64,000 bases of DNA from CAYZIB01 sp964478425 (GTDB lineage Bacteria; Bacillota_I; Bacilli_A; Acholeplasmatales; WRBM01). This document shows, one piece after another, positions 54,278-63,097 of the stretch (the stretch's first letter is position 1; each line of letters starts with the position of its first letter). The notes beneath the pieces were generated by a model. It made no database searches. It was not told the origin of the DNA and saw only the letters and a list, made by a program, of their open reading frames with translations. Made by a program: the position numbers and the translations under genes. The stretch spans positions 48,684-112,683 of the forward strand of contig CAYZIB010000001.1 in assembly GCA_964478425.1 (NCBI GenBank). The letters run 5' to 3'.

Positions 54278-55189
54278 ATGACTTTAGTTGAATTTATTTC
54301 ATTAGTAATCACATTCATTGGTGTATTTAGTTTTGCTGCATTATTTACAATTTTATATAATACATATGCTAATTCGCAAATAAATGAAATAAAATCAGGA
54401 AAAAGAGATATCGAAATAATTGATGAAGTTATATATGAAAGACAAACTAAAATAATTAATAAAAGAAAAAGAAATAAAATTATTAAAACAATTTCATATT
54501 ATTTAGCTTTATTAATTATCGTACCTCTTTTTGTTTTAGCATTAATATCAAAAATAAATAATGATGTATTAATGATAAACAATCGATCTATAATGGTTGT
54601 TGCCTCAAATTCAATGAGTGAAATAAATAAACAAAATAATTATTTAAAAGAAAATAATTTATTAAATCAATTTAGTAAATACGATATTATAGTTTTAAAA
54701 AAAGTAAATAGCATAGAAGATATAAAATTATATGATATTGTTTGTTATAAAAATGAAGAAAATATTAATATTATCCATCGTGTAATAGATATTAAATATG
54801 AAGATGAAACAAAACTTGTTATGCGTGGAGATGCAAATAATGCAAACGATAAATTTACTCCTACAATATCTGATATAGTAGGAGTATATACTGAACAAAA
54901 AATTAAGGGATTTGGAATAATAATTATGTTTTTACAATCATATGCAGGAATAATTACAATTTGTTCTTTGATTTATTGTATTATGATGATTGATAAAAGT
55001 ACTCAAAAAATATATGAAGTTCAAAATGAAAGAATTAAACAATTAGAACAAGTAATAGATTATAGTGGGAATAAATTAGATACATTAAAAGCTACATATC
55101 ATGAAATCATTAAATATGATGGATATGCTTATCATTTTGATGAATCTGGCTTTATAGAAAAAAAGAAAATAGATGAAAAGGGAGAATAA
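54278..55189 (+). CDS. SipW-like signal peptidase I (S26B, Ser-His type)
   Basis: 303 residues. Catalytic domain about residues 100-205: S112 in VVASNSMSE replaces the SGSMxP box, H167 in IIHRVIDI takes the place of the lysine of ordinary bacterial enzymes, and RGDANNANDKF (D185, D191) completes the ER/SipW-type pattern. It is larger than SipW: an extra N-terminal membrane segment and a basic linker precede the usual one, and a further segment (about 212-235) and an 80-residue cytoplasmic-like tail follow. It starts six bases after paralogue 4 with no clear ribosome site, so it is probably coupled. Likely processes the four neighbours. Confidence 0.85.
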   Translation: MTLVEFISLVITFIGVFSFAALFTILYNTYANSQINEIKSGKRDIEIIDEVIYERQTKIINKRKRNKIIKTISYYLALLIIVPLFVLALISKINNDVLMINNRSIMVVASNSMSEINKQNNYLKENNLLNQFSKYDIIVLKKVNSIEDIKLYDIVCYKNEENINIIHRVIDIKYEDETKLVMRGDANNANDKFTPTISDIVGVYTEQKIKGFGIIIMFLQSYAGIITICSLIYCIMMIDKSTQKIYEVQNERIKQLEQVIDYSGNKLDTLKATYHEIIKYDGYAYHFDESGFIEKKKIDEKGE

Positions 55190-55191
55190 AA

Positions 55192-56997
55192 ATGAATAAA
55201 CCCTATTTAACAAGAAAAAATTTAATTTGTTTATCACTTTCCATATTCTATTCTATAATCTTAGTTTTTACGGGATTATGTTTAGATGGAAATCATAATT
55301 TAATGAATAAAAATAATCCTATAGCTCAACTTGGAAATTTATTTAATTTTGATGTAATTAAATGTGGATTATCAGCTTATGCATGTTTATTTTTAGTTAG
55401 TATATATATAATTGTTTTTGTTGGAGTTATATTATATGAAATTAGATATGCAATTGTTAATAATAAAAATCCATTAAGTGGAAAAATGTTTTTAACTTAC
55501 ATTTTATCATTTTTATGCTGCTTTGTTTTATCAATGGGAGTTGGAGTTTTAATCCAACATCCATTAACAAAATCAAACATCCAAAATTTATTTAAATTTA
55601 TTTGGCAAAGTATGATACTTACAACATTAATTTATATTGTTTTAGCACTATTAATTGGTGGAGTATTATTGTTTGTTGTCAATTTCTTATTAGTAGATAA
55701 ACCATATAAATTTTTCCAAAATAAAAATTTAGAAATTATTGAAGATGATGAAGAAAATGTAAATGAACTTGATGTAACTGCTAATTTTGATGAAATACCA
55801 AATATAACTAATGGTGGTCAAATTCAAGGCGGAACCCAAGCTCAAAGTATTGAATCACAAAGTGAAAGTATTGTTAAGGAAAACTCTAAATTAGAAGAAA
55901 GAGAAAAAGTTTTTCCTGCTTTATCAAAAATGGATATTGAATATGAAGGATTTGAAGTAGAAAAAATTAAATCAGAAGATATAACATTAGAAGAATTATG
56001 TGTTAAATTTAGAAATTATTTAGCAAAAGAAGAAAAACTATATTTTGATATTGAAACTATAAGATTTTTTATAAGTGCATTTAATGCTTCACATTTTATG
56101 ATTCTTGAAGGATTAAGTGGTACAGGTAAATCATCATTACCAAGATATTTTGCTAAATTTATTAATGCAAATGTTTTATTTTTACCAGTACAAGCAACAT
56201 GGCGAGATAAAACAAATTTAATCGGATATTTTAATGATTTTTCTAAAAAATATACTGAAACTGATTTTTTAATTGGATTATATCACGGAAATTATAATCC
56301 AGATATGATTCATATTTATGTATTAGATGAAATGAACATTAGTAGAGTTGAATATTATTTTGCTGATTTCTTATCAATATTAGAGTATCCTAAAGATGAA
56401 TGGAAATTAAAATTAATGGAATTACCATACGATTTTATTCCACCATTAAAATTAGTTGATGGAATAATAGATATTAAAGAAAATTCATATTTTGTTGGAA
56501 CTGCTAATAAAGATGATTCAACATTTACTATATCTGATAAAGTATATGACCGTGCTATTACTATGGATTTTAATGATCGTAATATTGAATTTGAAGTAAC
56601 AGAAGATGTAAGTACTATAAATTTAAGTTATTCAAAATTACAATCATTATATAAAGATGCTAAAGAAATAAAAGAAAATAATTTAAATAAAGATGATTTA
56701 AAAAAATTAAATGTTATTACAGATTATATATATGAAACATTTGATGTTACATTTGGTAACCGTATTTTAAATCAAATAAATGAACTTGTTCCTGTATATG
56801 TTTCTTGTGGAGGAACAAAAGAAGAAGCTTTAGATATTTTAATTTCAAGAAAAATCATTAGTAAACTTGAAGGTAGATTTGAAGAATATGTAAAAAATGC
56901 TTTAAAAGAACTTCTAAATTTAATAATCGAAAATTATAAAGAAGGAACATTAAAACACTGCGAAAAAGAAATTAAAACTTTAATGAGAAGGTTATAA
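55192..56997 (+). CDS. Membrane-anchored McrB-like AAA+ ATPase
   Basis: 601 residues. Four hydrophobic segments in the first 168 residues, an acidic/Gln-Ser linker, then a cytoplasmic AAA+ module. Walker A is GLSGTGKS (G307-S314), Walker B YVLDE (D379-E380), and the sensor region FVGTANKDDSTFTISDKVYDRA resembles the GTMNTADRS segment of McrB/MoxR-type ATPases. A soluble McrB would act with the nuclease McrC on DNA, but the membrane domain here and absence of a nuclease gene argue for a different job, perhaps assembly or remodelling of the exported proteins. The next gene starts one base after the stop. Confidence 0.82.
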   Translation: MNKPYLTRKNLICLSLSIFYSIILVFTGLCLDGNHNLMNKNNPIAQLGNLFNFDVIKCGLSAYACLFLVSIYIIVFVGVILYEIRYAIVNNKNPLSGKMFLTYILSFLCCFVLSMGVGVLIQHPLTKSNIQNLFKFIWQSMILTTLIYIVLALLIGGVLLFVVNFLLVDKPYKFFQNKNLEIIEDDEENVNELDVTANFDEIPNITNGGQIQGGTQAQSIESQSESIVKENSKLEEREKVFPALSKMDIEYEGFEVEKIKSEDITLEELCVKFRNYLAKEEKLYFDIETIRFFISAFNASHFMILEGLSGTGKSSLPRYFAKFINANVLFLPVQATWRDKTNLIGYFNDFSKKYTETDFLIGLYHGNYNPDMIHIYVLDEMNISRVEYYFADFLSILEYPKDEWKLKLMELPYDFIPPLKLVDGIIDIKENSYFVGTANKDDSTFTISDKVYDRAITMDFNDRNIEFEVTEDVSTINLSYSKLQSLYKDAKEIKENNLNKDDLKKLNVITDYIYETFDVTFGNRILNQINELVPVYVSCGGTKEEALDILISRKIISKLEGRFEEYVKNALKELLNLIIENYKEGTLKHCEKEIKTLMRRL

Positions 56998-56998
56998 C

Positions 56999-58261
56999 AT
57001 GAAAATTATCGAAGAAATTCAACTAAAAAATATAATAAATACAATTAATGAATTTAATTTAAATAAAAATAATGATTTTAAAAATATTTATAATGATTTA
57101 AATAATTTAAATTTAGAATCATTAAAAGATATTTCTTTTAAAAATGATATTGAATTCTTCGATAATGTATCATTTGTTTTAAGTGTTATAAGTTCAATTA
57201 TTAATCATCCTCATATTATTACTAAATCTGATGATATTATTGTTAGATCAGAACTTGCTGGACATATTGATGAAGATTCATTAAAACGAGTTTTTAAAGA
57301 ATCAAGTTTATGGAAACAAAAAGAATATGATATGATTCCAGAATATGTATATTATCATCAGCAAGAAGATAATATTAAAATTTATGAAAATATTTTTATT
57401 GGAATGCTTATTAAATTATTAGATGAAAAAATTAATGAGTATTATAATTTTTATATTGATATTTTACCATCTAAGGAAGAAAATAATATTTTAGATGATA
57501 AGTTTATATTAAACGGATTAAATAAAATAGAAAATATTTTAAGAAAACTAAGATATATTAAAAATAGTAGTTTTTATAAAATAATATCAAAATGTGATAT
57601 TTCAAGAAAACAAATTAATCCTACAAATATTTTACTTAAAGATAGATTATATAATTATTGCTTTAAATTTTATCGTAAATTTGTAATATATGAAGATGAT
57701 TTTATTTTGAAAAATGATTTTAATCAATATTATTTTTATTTATTGTTAAAATCATTAAATAAAAATAAATTTGTATTAATTAATAAATTAGATATAAATA
57801 ATTTATCTTTTAAATTAAATGAAATAAAAATAAATTTGATTAATCAATTAGATAAATTTATTTTAAATATTAATTATAAAAATTTAAACATAAACCATGT
57901 TTTATATTTAAATTTAGATCGAACTATAAAAGATCTACCAATAAATAATAATATTTATAAAACCGCTGATATAATTACTTTATGGAACTTATATGAAATA
58001 AATAATGAATTAACAAATCAAGTATTTAAAAAATTAATGAGTGAATTTGATATGATTTGCTATTGGTTAAATAGTAAATTTGATTTTGTTAAAGCTAATA
58101 AAGATTTATATCAAAAATTTTGTCCTGTATGTAAAAGTAAAAATATTAATGTCAATAATGATTTATTATATAAATGTGATAAATGTAATACAGAATATTT
58201 ATTTACTAATATAGATCAAATATGGTTTATAAAAATTAGGAGAGTTAATAATGGAAAATGA
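56999..58261 (+). CDS. DUF2357-like partner protein with C-terminal zinc ribbon
   Basis: 420 residues, mostly helical and Asn/Lys-rich. The central stretch YYHQQEDNIKIYENIFIGMLIKLL resembles the conserved ENRFV segment of DUF2357 proteins, which accompany McrB-like ATPases. The C-terminus is a zinc ribbon: CPVCKSKN and CDKCN separated by about 14 residues. No PD-(D/E)XK nuclease motif is visible. It overlaps the ABC ATPase gene by 11 bases. I take it to be the adaptor of the AAA+ protein; the DUF2357 assignment is by eye and tentative. Confidence 0.6.
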   Translation: MKIIEEIQLKNIINTINEFNLNKNNDFKNIYNDLNNLNLESLKDISFKNDIEFFDNVSFVLSVISSIINHPHIITKSDDIIVRSELAGHIDEDSLKRVFKESSLWKQKEYDMIPEYVYYHQQEDNIKIYENIFIGMLIKLLDEKINEYYNFYIDILPSKEENNILDDKFILNGLNKIENILRKLRYIKNSSFYKIISKCDISRKQINPTNILLKDRLYNYCFKFYRKFVIYEDDFILKNDFNQYYFYLLLKSLNKNKFVLINKLDINNLSFKLNEIKINLINQLDKFILNINYKNLNINHVLYLNLDRTIKDLPINNNIYKTADIITLWNLYEINNELTNQVFKKLMSEFDMICYWLNSKFDFVKANKDLYQKFCPVCKSKNINVNNDLLYKCDKCNTEYLFTNIDQIWFIKIRRVNNGK

Positions 58262-58997
58262 AGTAAAAAATGTTAAAATTAAAATTCAAAATTTATATAA
58301 ATCATATGGCAAAAAAGAAGTATTAAAAGGACTTAATTTAGATGTTTATGAAGGCGAATTATTTGGTTTTTTAGGTAGAAATGGTATTGGTAAATCAACT
58401 ACTATTGATTGTATGATTGGTTCTAAAAAATATAATAAAGGAACAATTTTAATTAATGATTTTGATATTAAATATGATCCAATAAATGCTAAAAGTCAAT
58501 TTGGTTATGTAGCAAGTGAACCTACTTGCTATGAACAAATGACTGGATTTGATTATTTAGAATTTACTGCTAATATTTATAATTTAGGTGAAAATGAATT
58601 TAAGAAAAATTATAAATATTTATGTAATAGATTACAACTTAATTTAGATGAATTATCTAATCAGATTTCTGATTATTCACATGGTATGAAACAAAAATTA
58701 TGTCTTGCAGCATCATTATTACATAATCCTAAAATTTGGATTTTAGATGAACCTACAGTAGGACTAGATATAATGGCAGTAGAAGAATTAAAAAAAATGA
58801 TGAGAGAATATGCTAATCATGGTAATACTGTTTTTGTTACTTCACATAATATTGATTTAGTTGCAAAACTATGTGATAGAGTAGCTATTGTTAATAATGG
58901 TGTTGTTTCAAATTTAATTGATTTAAAAAATAATCCTAATAAAAGATTACAGCTTCCAAGAATATTTATGGATTTATACGGAGAAAAACATGATTAA
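58251..58997 (+). CDS. ABC transporter ATP-binding protein
   Basis: 248 residues. Walker A GRNGIGKST (42-50), signature YSHGMKQKL (a common variant of LSGGQ in ABC-2 exporters), Walker B WILDEPTVGLD and switch His in TSHNID. Starts within the previous gene and overlaps the permease gene by 8 bases. Together they form a two-gene ABC-2-like transporter, probably an exporter serving the operon. Confidence 0.95.
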   Translation: MENEVKNVKIKIQNLYKSYGKKEVLKGLNLDVYEGELFGFLGRNGIGKSTTIDCMIGSKKYNKGTILINDFDIKYDPINAKSQFGYVASEPTCYEQMTGFDYLEFTANIYNLGENEFKKNYKYLCNRLQLNLDELSNQISDYSHGMKQKLCLAASLLHNPKIWILDEPTVGLDIMAVEELKKMMREYANHGNTVFVTSHNIDLVAKLCDRVAIVNNGVVSNLIDLKNNPNKRLQLPRIFMDLYGEKHD

Positions 58998-60582
58998 TTT
59001 ATTATTTAAAGATTTTAAATTAATGTTTAGTAGTAATAAAAAATTATCTGGAAGAATTATATCTATTATTGTATCTATATTGTTTTTATCATGTTTTATT
59101 GGTATTGAAGTGTTTTTATTTACAATGATAATAAATAAAACTCAAAAATTTAAAGGTGCCGATACGGCATTCTTAAATTTATTTTTATTTATTATCTCTT
59201 TAATGTTAATTGTATCTAACTTATTAAGAGCTAATAAACTTTTTTTTAATGAAAAGGATATAGAACAATTAGCAATCCATCCTGTTAGTAATAGTAGTAT
59301 AATATTTTCTAAACTTATATTTTTATTTATAATGCATTATATAACAAGTTTAATTTTTATTTATCCAATAATTATTTCTTATGGCACAATTATGAATAGA
59401 TCTATATTATATTATTATTTAGGATTATTTTATCCTTTACTATCATTTATATATGAAATAGGTATTGCTTTAGTTTTTGTTTATCCTTATTATTTATTAA
59501 AAAATTTTTTAAAAAGAAAAATATTACTTAAATTTATTTTATCTTTAATTGTTTTATTTGTTGGATGTTATTTATATTCATTAGTATTAAATATATTCAT
59601 TGAACTTGTTGCTGGAAATAATATTAATGCTTTATTTACTACTAAAAATATAGATAGATTAATAAGATTAGAAAAATATGAAATCCCAATTAAATTTTTA
59701 GTAGATGTGTTTGTTAAAAGAAAATCTGTTAGTTTTATGCCATATATATGTATTTCACTTGGGATATTTATAATAGGAATTAGTATTACAATATTTGGTT
59801 TTAACTATGTTAGAAATATTAATGTTTATAATAAAAAAAGTAATCCTAAAAAAGAATTTAAAAATATGTCAGTTACAAAAACTTTAATAAAAAAAGAATT
59901 GATTTTATTAACTAAAAATTCGGATTATACATTATCTTTTACTGGTTTACTTATCGTTCAACCTTTTTTAGCTTATTTAGTTATAAAAGCGTTAAATACT
60001 ATTTTTACTAGTGGTACATTTACTTATTATATATCTGTTGTACCTAATTTCATTCCTTTAATGGATATTTTAATATTAATGCTTTTTAGTATTATTATTT
60101 CACAAGGAGCAAACAGTTATATTCAAATGGAAAAATCAACTATTAAAGTTATGAAAACTATTCCAGTAAAATATAATAAACAGTTATTTATTAAAGTTTT
60201 AATTCCGTTTATTTTATCTATAAGTTCTTTATTTATTAGTTGTTTAGTATTGCTTATAACTCATATGATATCATTTACAACCTTTATATTTTCACTTATT
60301 TTAATTGGTGGATTAATATTAGTGTTTGATATTGTTTCATTAAAAGAAGAAGTATCAATTAGAAATAAGATGCCTAGAAAAACAACTTTATCTAATATAT
60401 ATGCATATGTTTTACCAATTATATATTTTATTGTTTGTGCTATTTTATCTTATTTTGGATTATCAATTTATATTGTATATATTATTGGATTTATAATATT
60501 TATTTTATCTGCTGTTCCAATAATAATATATTTAATAAAAAATTTAAATTCGTTATTTATGGATTTGGATGTGGTTAATTAA
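58990..60582 (+). CDS. ABC-2-like transporter permease
   Basis: 530 residues with about ten to twelve hydrophobic segments in two halves separated by a basic cytoplasmic loop (residues about 275-305, KKSNPKKEFKNMS). No solute-binding protein or extracellular domain is attached. Size and partner suggest an export or membrane-remodelling transporter rather than an importer. The substrate is unknown; context suggests surface components. Confidence 0.88.
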   Translation: MINLLFKDFKLMFSSNKKLSGRIISIIVSILFLSCFIGIEVFLFTMIINKTQKFKGADTAFLNLFLFIISLMLIVSNLLRANKLFFNEKDIEQLAIHPVSNSSIIFSKLIFLFIMHYITSLIFIYPIIISYGTIMNRSILYYYLGLFYPLLSFIYEIGIALVFVYPYYLLKNFLKRKILLKFILSLIVLFVGCYLYSLVLNIFIELVAGNNINALFTTKNIDRLIRLEKYEIPIKFLVDVFVKRKSVSFMPYICISLGIFIIGISITIFGFNYVRNINVYNKKSNPKKEFKNMSVTKTLIKKELILLTKNSDYTLSFTGLLIVQPFLAYLVIKALNTIFTSGTFTYYISVVPNFIPLMDILILMLFSIIISQGANSYIQMEKSTIKVMKTIPVKYNKQLFIKVLIPFILSISSLFISCLVLLITHMISFTTFIFSLILIGGLILVFDIVSLKEEVSIRNKMPRKTTLSNIYAYVLPIIYFIVCAILSYFGLSIYIVYIIGFIIFILSAVPIIIYLIKNLNSLFMDLDVVN

Positions 60583-60583
60583 T

Positions 60584-63097
60584 ATGGCAAAGAAAAATTT
60601 AATTATTTTATTATTAATCCCGTTTTTGATTGCTTTACTTGGGGTTGTAACTATTAGTACAACTTTTAGTTTTATTGATAATGATATATTAGGAATTACT
60701 TGGGATTATAATGAAACTGAAGCATTTAAACTAAGCAATAGTTTATATCCTTTGAATGCTACTGGAATTAATGAAAAAAATTATCCAGCAGGTAAAGGTA
60801 ATGGTTTAGTTTGGAATTTAAGAAATAGTGATTCTAATGATTTAGAAACTCATGCTGAAATTATTAAAAATGGTAGTAAATATTATTTAAAAACTATATC
60901 TTCAGGTAGTATTATTATTACTTGTCAAAATGAAAAAGGTAATGTTTTTAAATCAATGGTTGGAATTATTTATGCTGAAGGTGCAGTTTTGATTAATAAT
61001 AAAAATAAAGCATCACAAAGTAATATTGATAATACTATTTATTTTGGTGAATTTGATATAAATAGTAATAATAATTTAGAAATGGCTGTATTTTATTTTG
61101 ATTGTAATGTTGTTCCTAGTAATAATAAGGATAATATTATGTTATATGATAAGACTGATAATATTAATGTTGATTTAATTAATAAAAAAGTTACTATTTT
61201 AGAAAGCGGATATGCATCTTTTACAATTGGATGTGGCAAGGATTCATTATCAGATCCAGGAACTTATAGTTTTTATATTGTAAAAAATGGAGTTAATGTT
61301 TATAGTTATTCTGATTTACTTTATTGTACTAATGATTCAGAAAATGGTGAGATTGTTGTATTACAAAAATCTTTTGAATCTTTAAGTAATATTTATAAAG
61401 TTGATGAATTTAATGATGTAATATTAGATAATGGTAATCCAATTAAAATATTAGATGATGTTTGTTTGTTTGGTAATTATAATTTTAAAACAAAAAGTTT
61501 TAATTTTAATAATGAAATTTATAAATTTAAAACAACATATAATAGTAATTTTATAGATCAATGGAATAAAAGTGTTAAAAAGAATAATGGTACAAATTAT
61601 ATTTCTAGTGATATTAATGTTGGATTAAGAATCCAAAAGGATTTTTATGGAAATGGTTATACGATTAATTTACATAATTTAACTTATCCAAAAGAACAAA
61701 TAGAGCAAACAGATTCTAATGGTATTACTCAAACTATTCCTCAACTTACAAGTTCTGATATATTTAAAGGTCCACTTCCATTTTATTCTTTAGGAGATCC
61801 TAATGGAGAACCTTTAGTAGAAGCATTAGGTCAAGATAATATAGGGTTTTATGTTGATGGCAATAATATATTAATTAATGATGTTAATTTTAAAAATTGT
61901 GATTTTGGAAATATGTTATCTAATTTAGAGTATAGTGGTACTGTATTAGAAGTTAATGGAAACAATGTTAAGATAACTAATTCTAGATTACAAAATGGTA
62001 AAAATGTTTTAAGAAGTTTTTCTAATGAAAATTTAGTAATTGATAATTGTTTATTACAAAATGCTAGAAATTTTTTAATTACTATTGGAAGTAATGATTA
62101 TATATCTACAAGTATTTTAAATGGTAATTATGAATTTAAGCTTAGTGATGGTACTAGTGTTAATAGTTCAGTAAGTGAATTTTTAAGTGAAGGTGAATTA
62201 GGTGATACAGAATTAAATAAATATTTACTTGGTTCATTTGAAAATAAGGATTTAATGAAAAAATCATTATTATCAATTCATAATGTTTTTAATAATTCTA
62301 GTTTAATTAATAATAAAAGTGGTGGAAGTATTACTATAAATGATACTTTATTTTATAGAAGTGGTGTAACATCAATCGCAATTGAATCAATGTTCAATGG
62401 TTCATTTTTATATAATGGTACTCCTTCATTAATTAAAATGATGTTAGAAGTTTTATCTAAAAGTGATGATAAAGGAAAACTTACAAGTTTAATTGGAGAT
62501 AATTTATCTGGTGTTAGTTATCCTGTTACTGTAAATATTAGTGGTAAAACATCATTTTATGATTATAAAAATAGCGATGAAATGGATATATCAGGGTTAA
62601 TTACTGAAAATATTAGTAAGGTTGCAAGTCAATTTATTAGTAGTGAACAAGCAAAAAAGATTAATATTGATCAAATTTTTCCGATTAAATCTTATTTATT
62701 TAGTAATGGTTATAATTTTAATAATGATGGTAAGAATTATATTAATGTTCCAATTGCATTTTATGGTGGAGGATTAAATTTATCTAAAATTAATATTGAT
62801 AATTTAGATATAAAAGATAGTTTAACTAATGAAGTTAATATTGATTTACTTGATAATTATTTAAATATGGAAGGTATTAATTTTGATGAAATTATGGATA
62901 TGATTTCTAATGGTAATTTAAATCAAGCAATTGTACCTTTAATTAAAAATGTAATGCTTAAATGTGTTACGGTTGTAATTGGGTATGAACCTTTTAGATT
63001 TATTTATTATAACTCTAATGATTTATATGATAAAACCCCACAAGTTAGTGATCTTATATTAAACTCTAAAGGAGGAAGTTTTAATGAAGAAAATTAG
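60584..63097 (+). CDS. Large exoprotein with beta-helix-like region
   Basis: 837 residues from ATG 60584 (an alternative in-frame ATG at 60569 overlaps the permease end). An N-terminal hydrophobic segment (LIILLLIPFLIALLGVVTIS) is a signal or anchor. The middle (about residues 415-520) shows short repeated strands such as NNILINDVNFKNCDFGN, NNVKITNSRLQNGKN and ENLVIDNCLLQNARN, the pattern of a right-handed parallel beta-helix found in polysaccharide-binding or lyase proteins. No catalytic residues identified. It is coupled to the transporter genes and overlaps the following lipoprotein gene by 14 bases. Confidence 0.75.
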   Translation: MAKKNLIILLLIPFLIALLGVVTISTTFSFIDNDILGITWDYNETEAFKLSNSLYPLNATGINEKNYPAGKGNGLVWNLRNSDSNDLETHAEIIKNGSKYYLKTISSGSIIITCQNEKGNVFKSMVGIIYAEGAVLINNKNKASQSNIDNTIYFGEFDINSNNNLEMAVFYFDCNVVPSNNKDNIMLYDKTDNINVDLINKKVTILESGYASFTIGCGKDSLSDPGTYSFYIVKNGVNVYSYSDLLYCTNDSENGEIVVLQKSFESLSNIYKVDEFNDVILDNGNPIKILDDVCLFGNYNFKTKSFNFNNEIYKFKTTYNSNFIDQWNKSVKKNNGTNYISSDINVGLRIQKDFYGNGYTINLHNLTYPKEQIEQTDSNGITQTIPQLTSSDIFKGPLPFYSLGDPNGEPLVEALGQDNIGFYVDGNNILINDVNFKNCDFGNMLSNLEYSGTVLEVNGNNVKITNSRLQNGKNVLRSFSNENLVIDNCLLQNARNFLITIGSNDYISTSILNGNYEFKLSDGTSVNSSVSEFLSEGELGDTELNKYLLGSFENKDLMKKSLLSIHNVFNNSSLINNKSGGSITINDTLFYRSGVTSIAIESMFNGSFLYNGTPSLIKMMLEVLSKSDDKGKLTSLIGDNLSGVSYPVTVNISGKTSFYDYKNSDEMDISGLITENISKVASQFISSEQAKKINIDQIFPIKSYLFSNGYNFNNDGKNYINVPIAFYGGGLNLSKINIDNLDIKDSLTNEVNIDLLDNYLNMEGINFDEIMDMISNGNLNQAIVPLIKNVMLKCVTVVIGYEPFRFIYYNSNDLYDKTPQVSDLILNSKGGSFNEEN

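Noticed and set aside
55192..58261. Calling the AAA+/partner pair an McrBC restriction system
   Set aside because: The ATPase has a membrane domain, the partner shows no nuclease motif, and the neighbours are export genes; only the AAA+ resemblance is supported.
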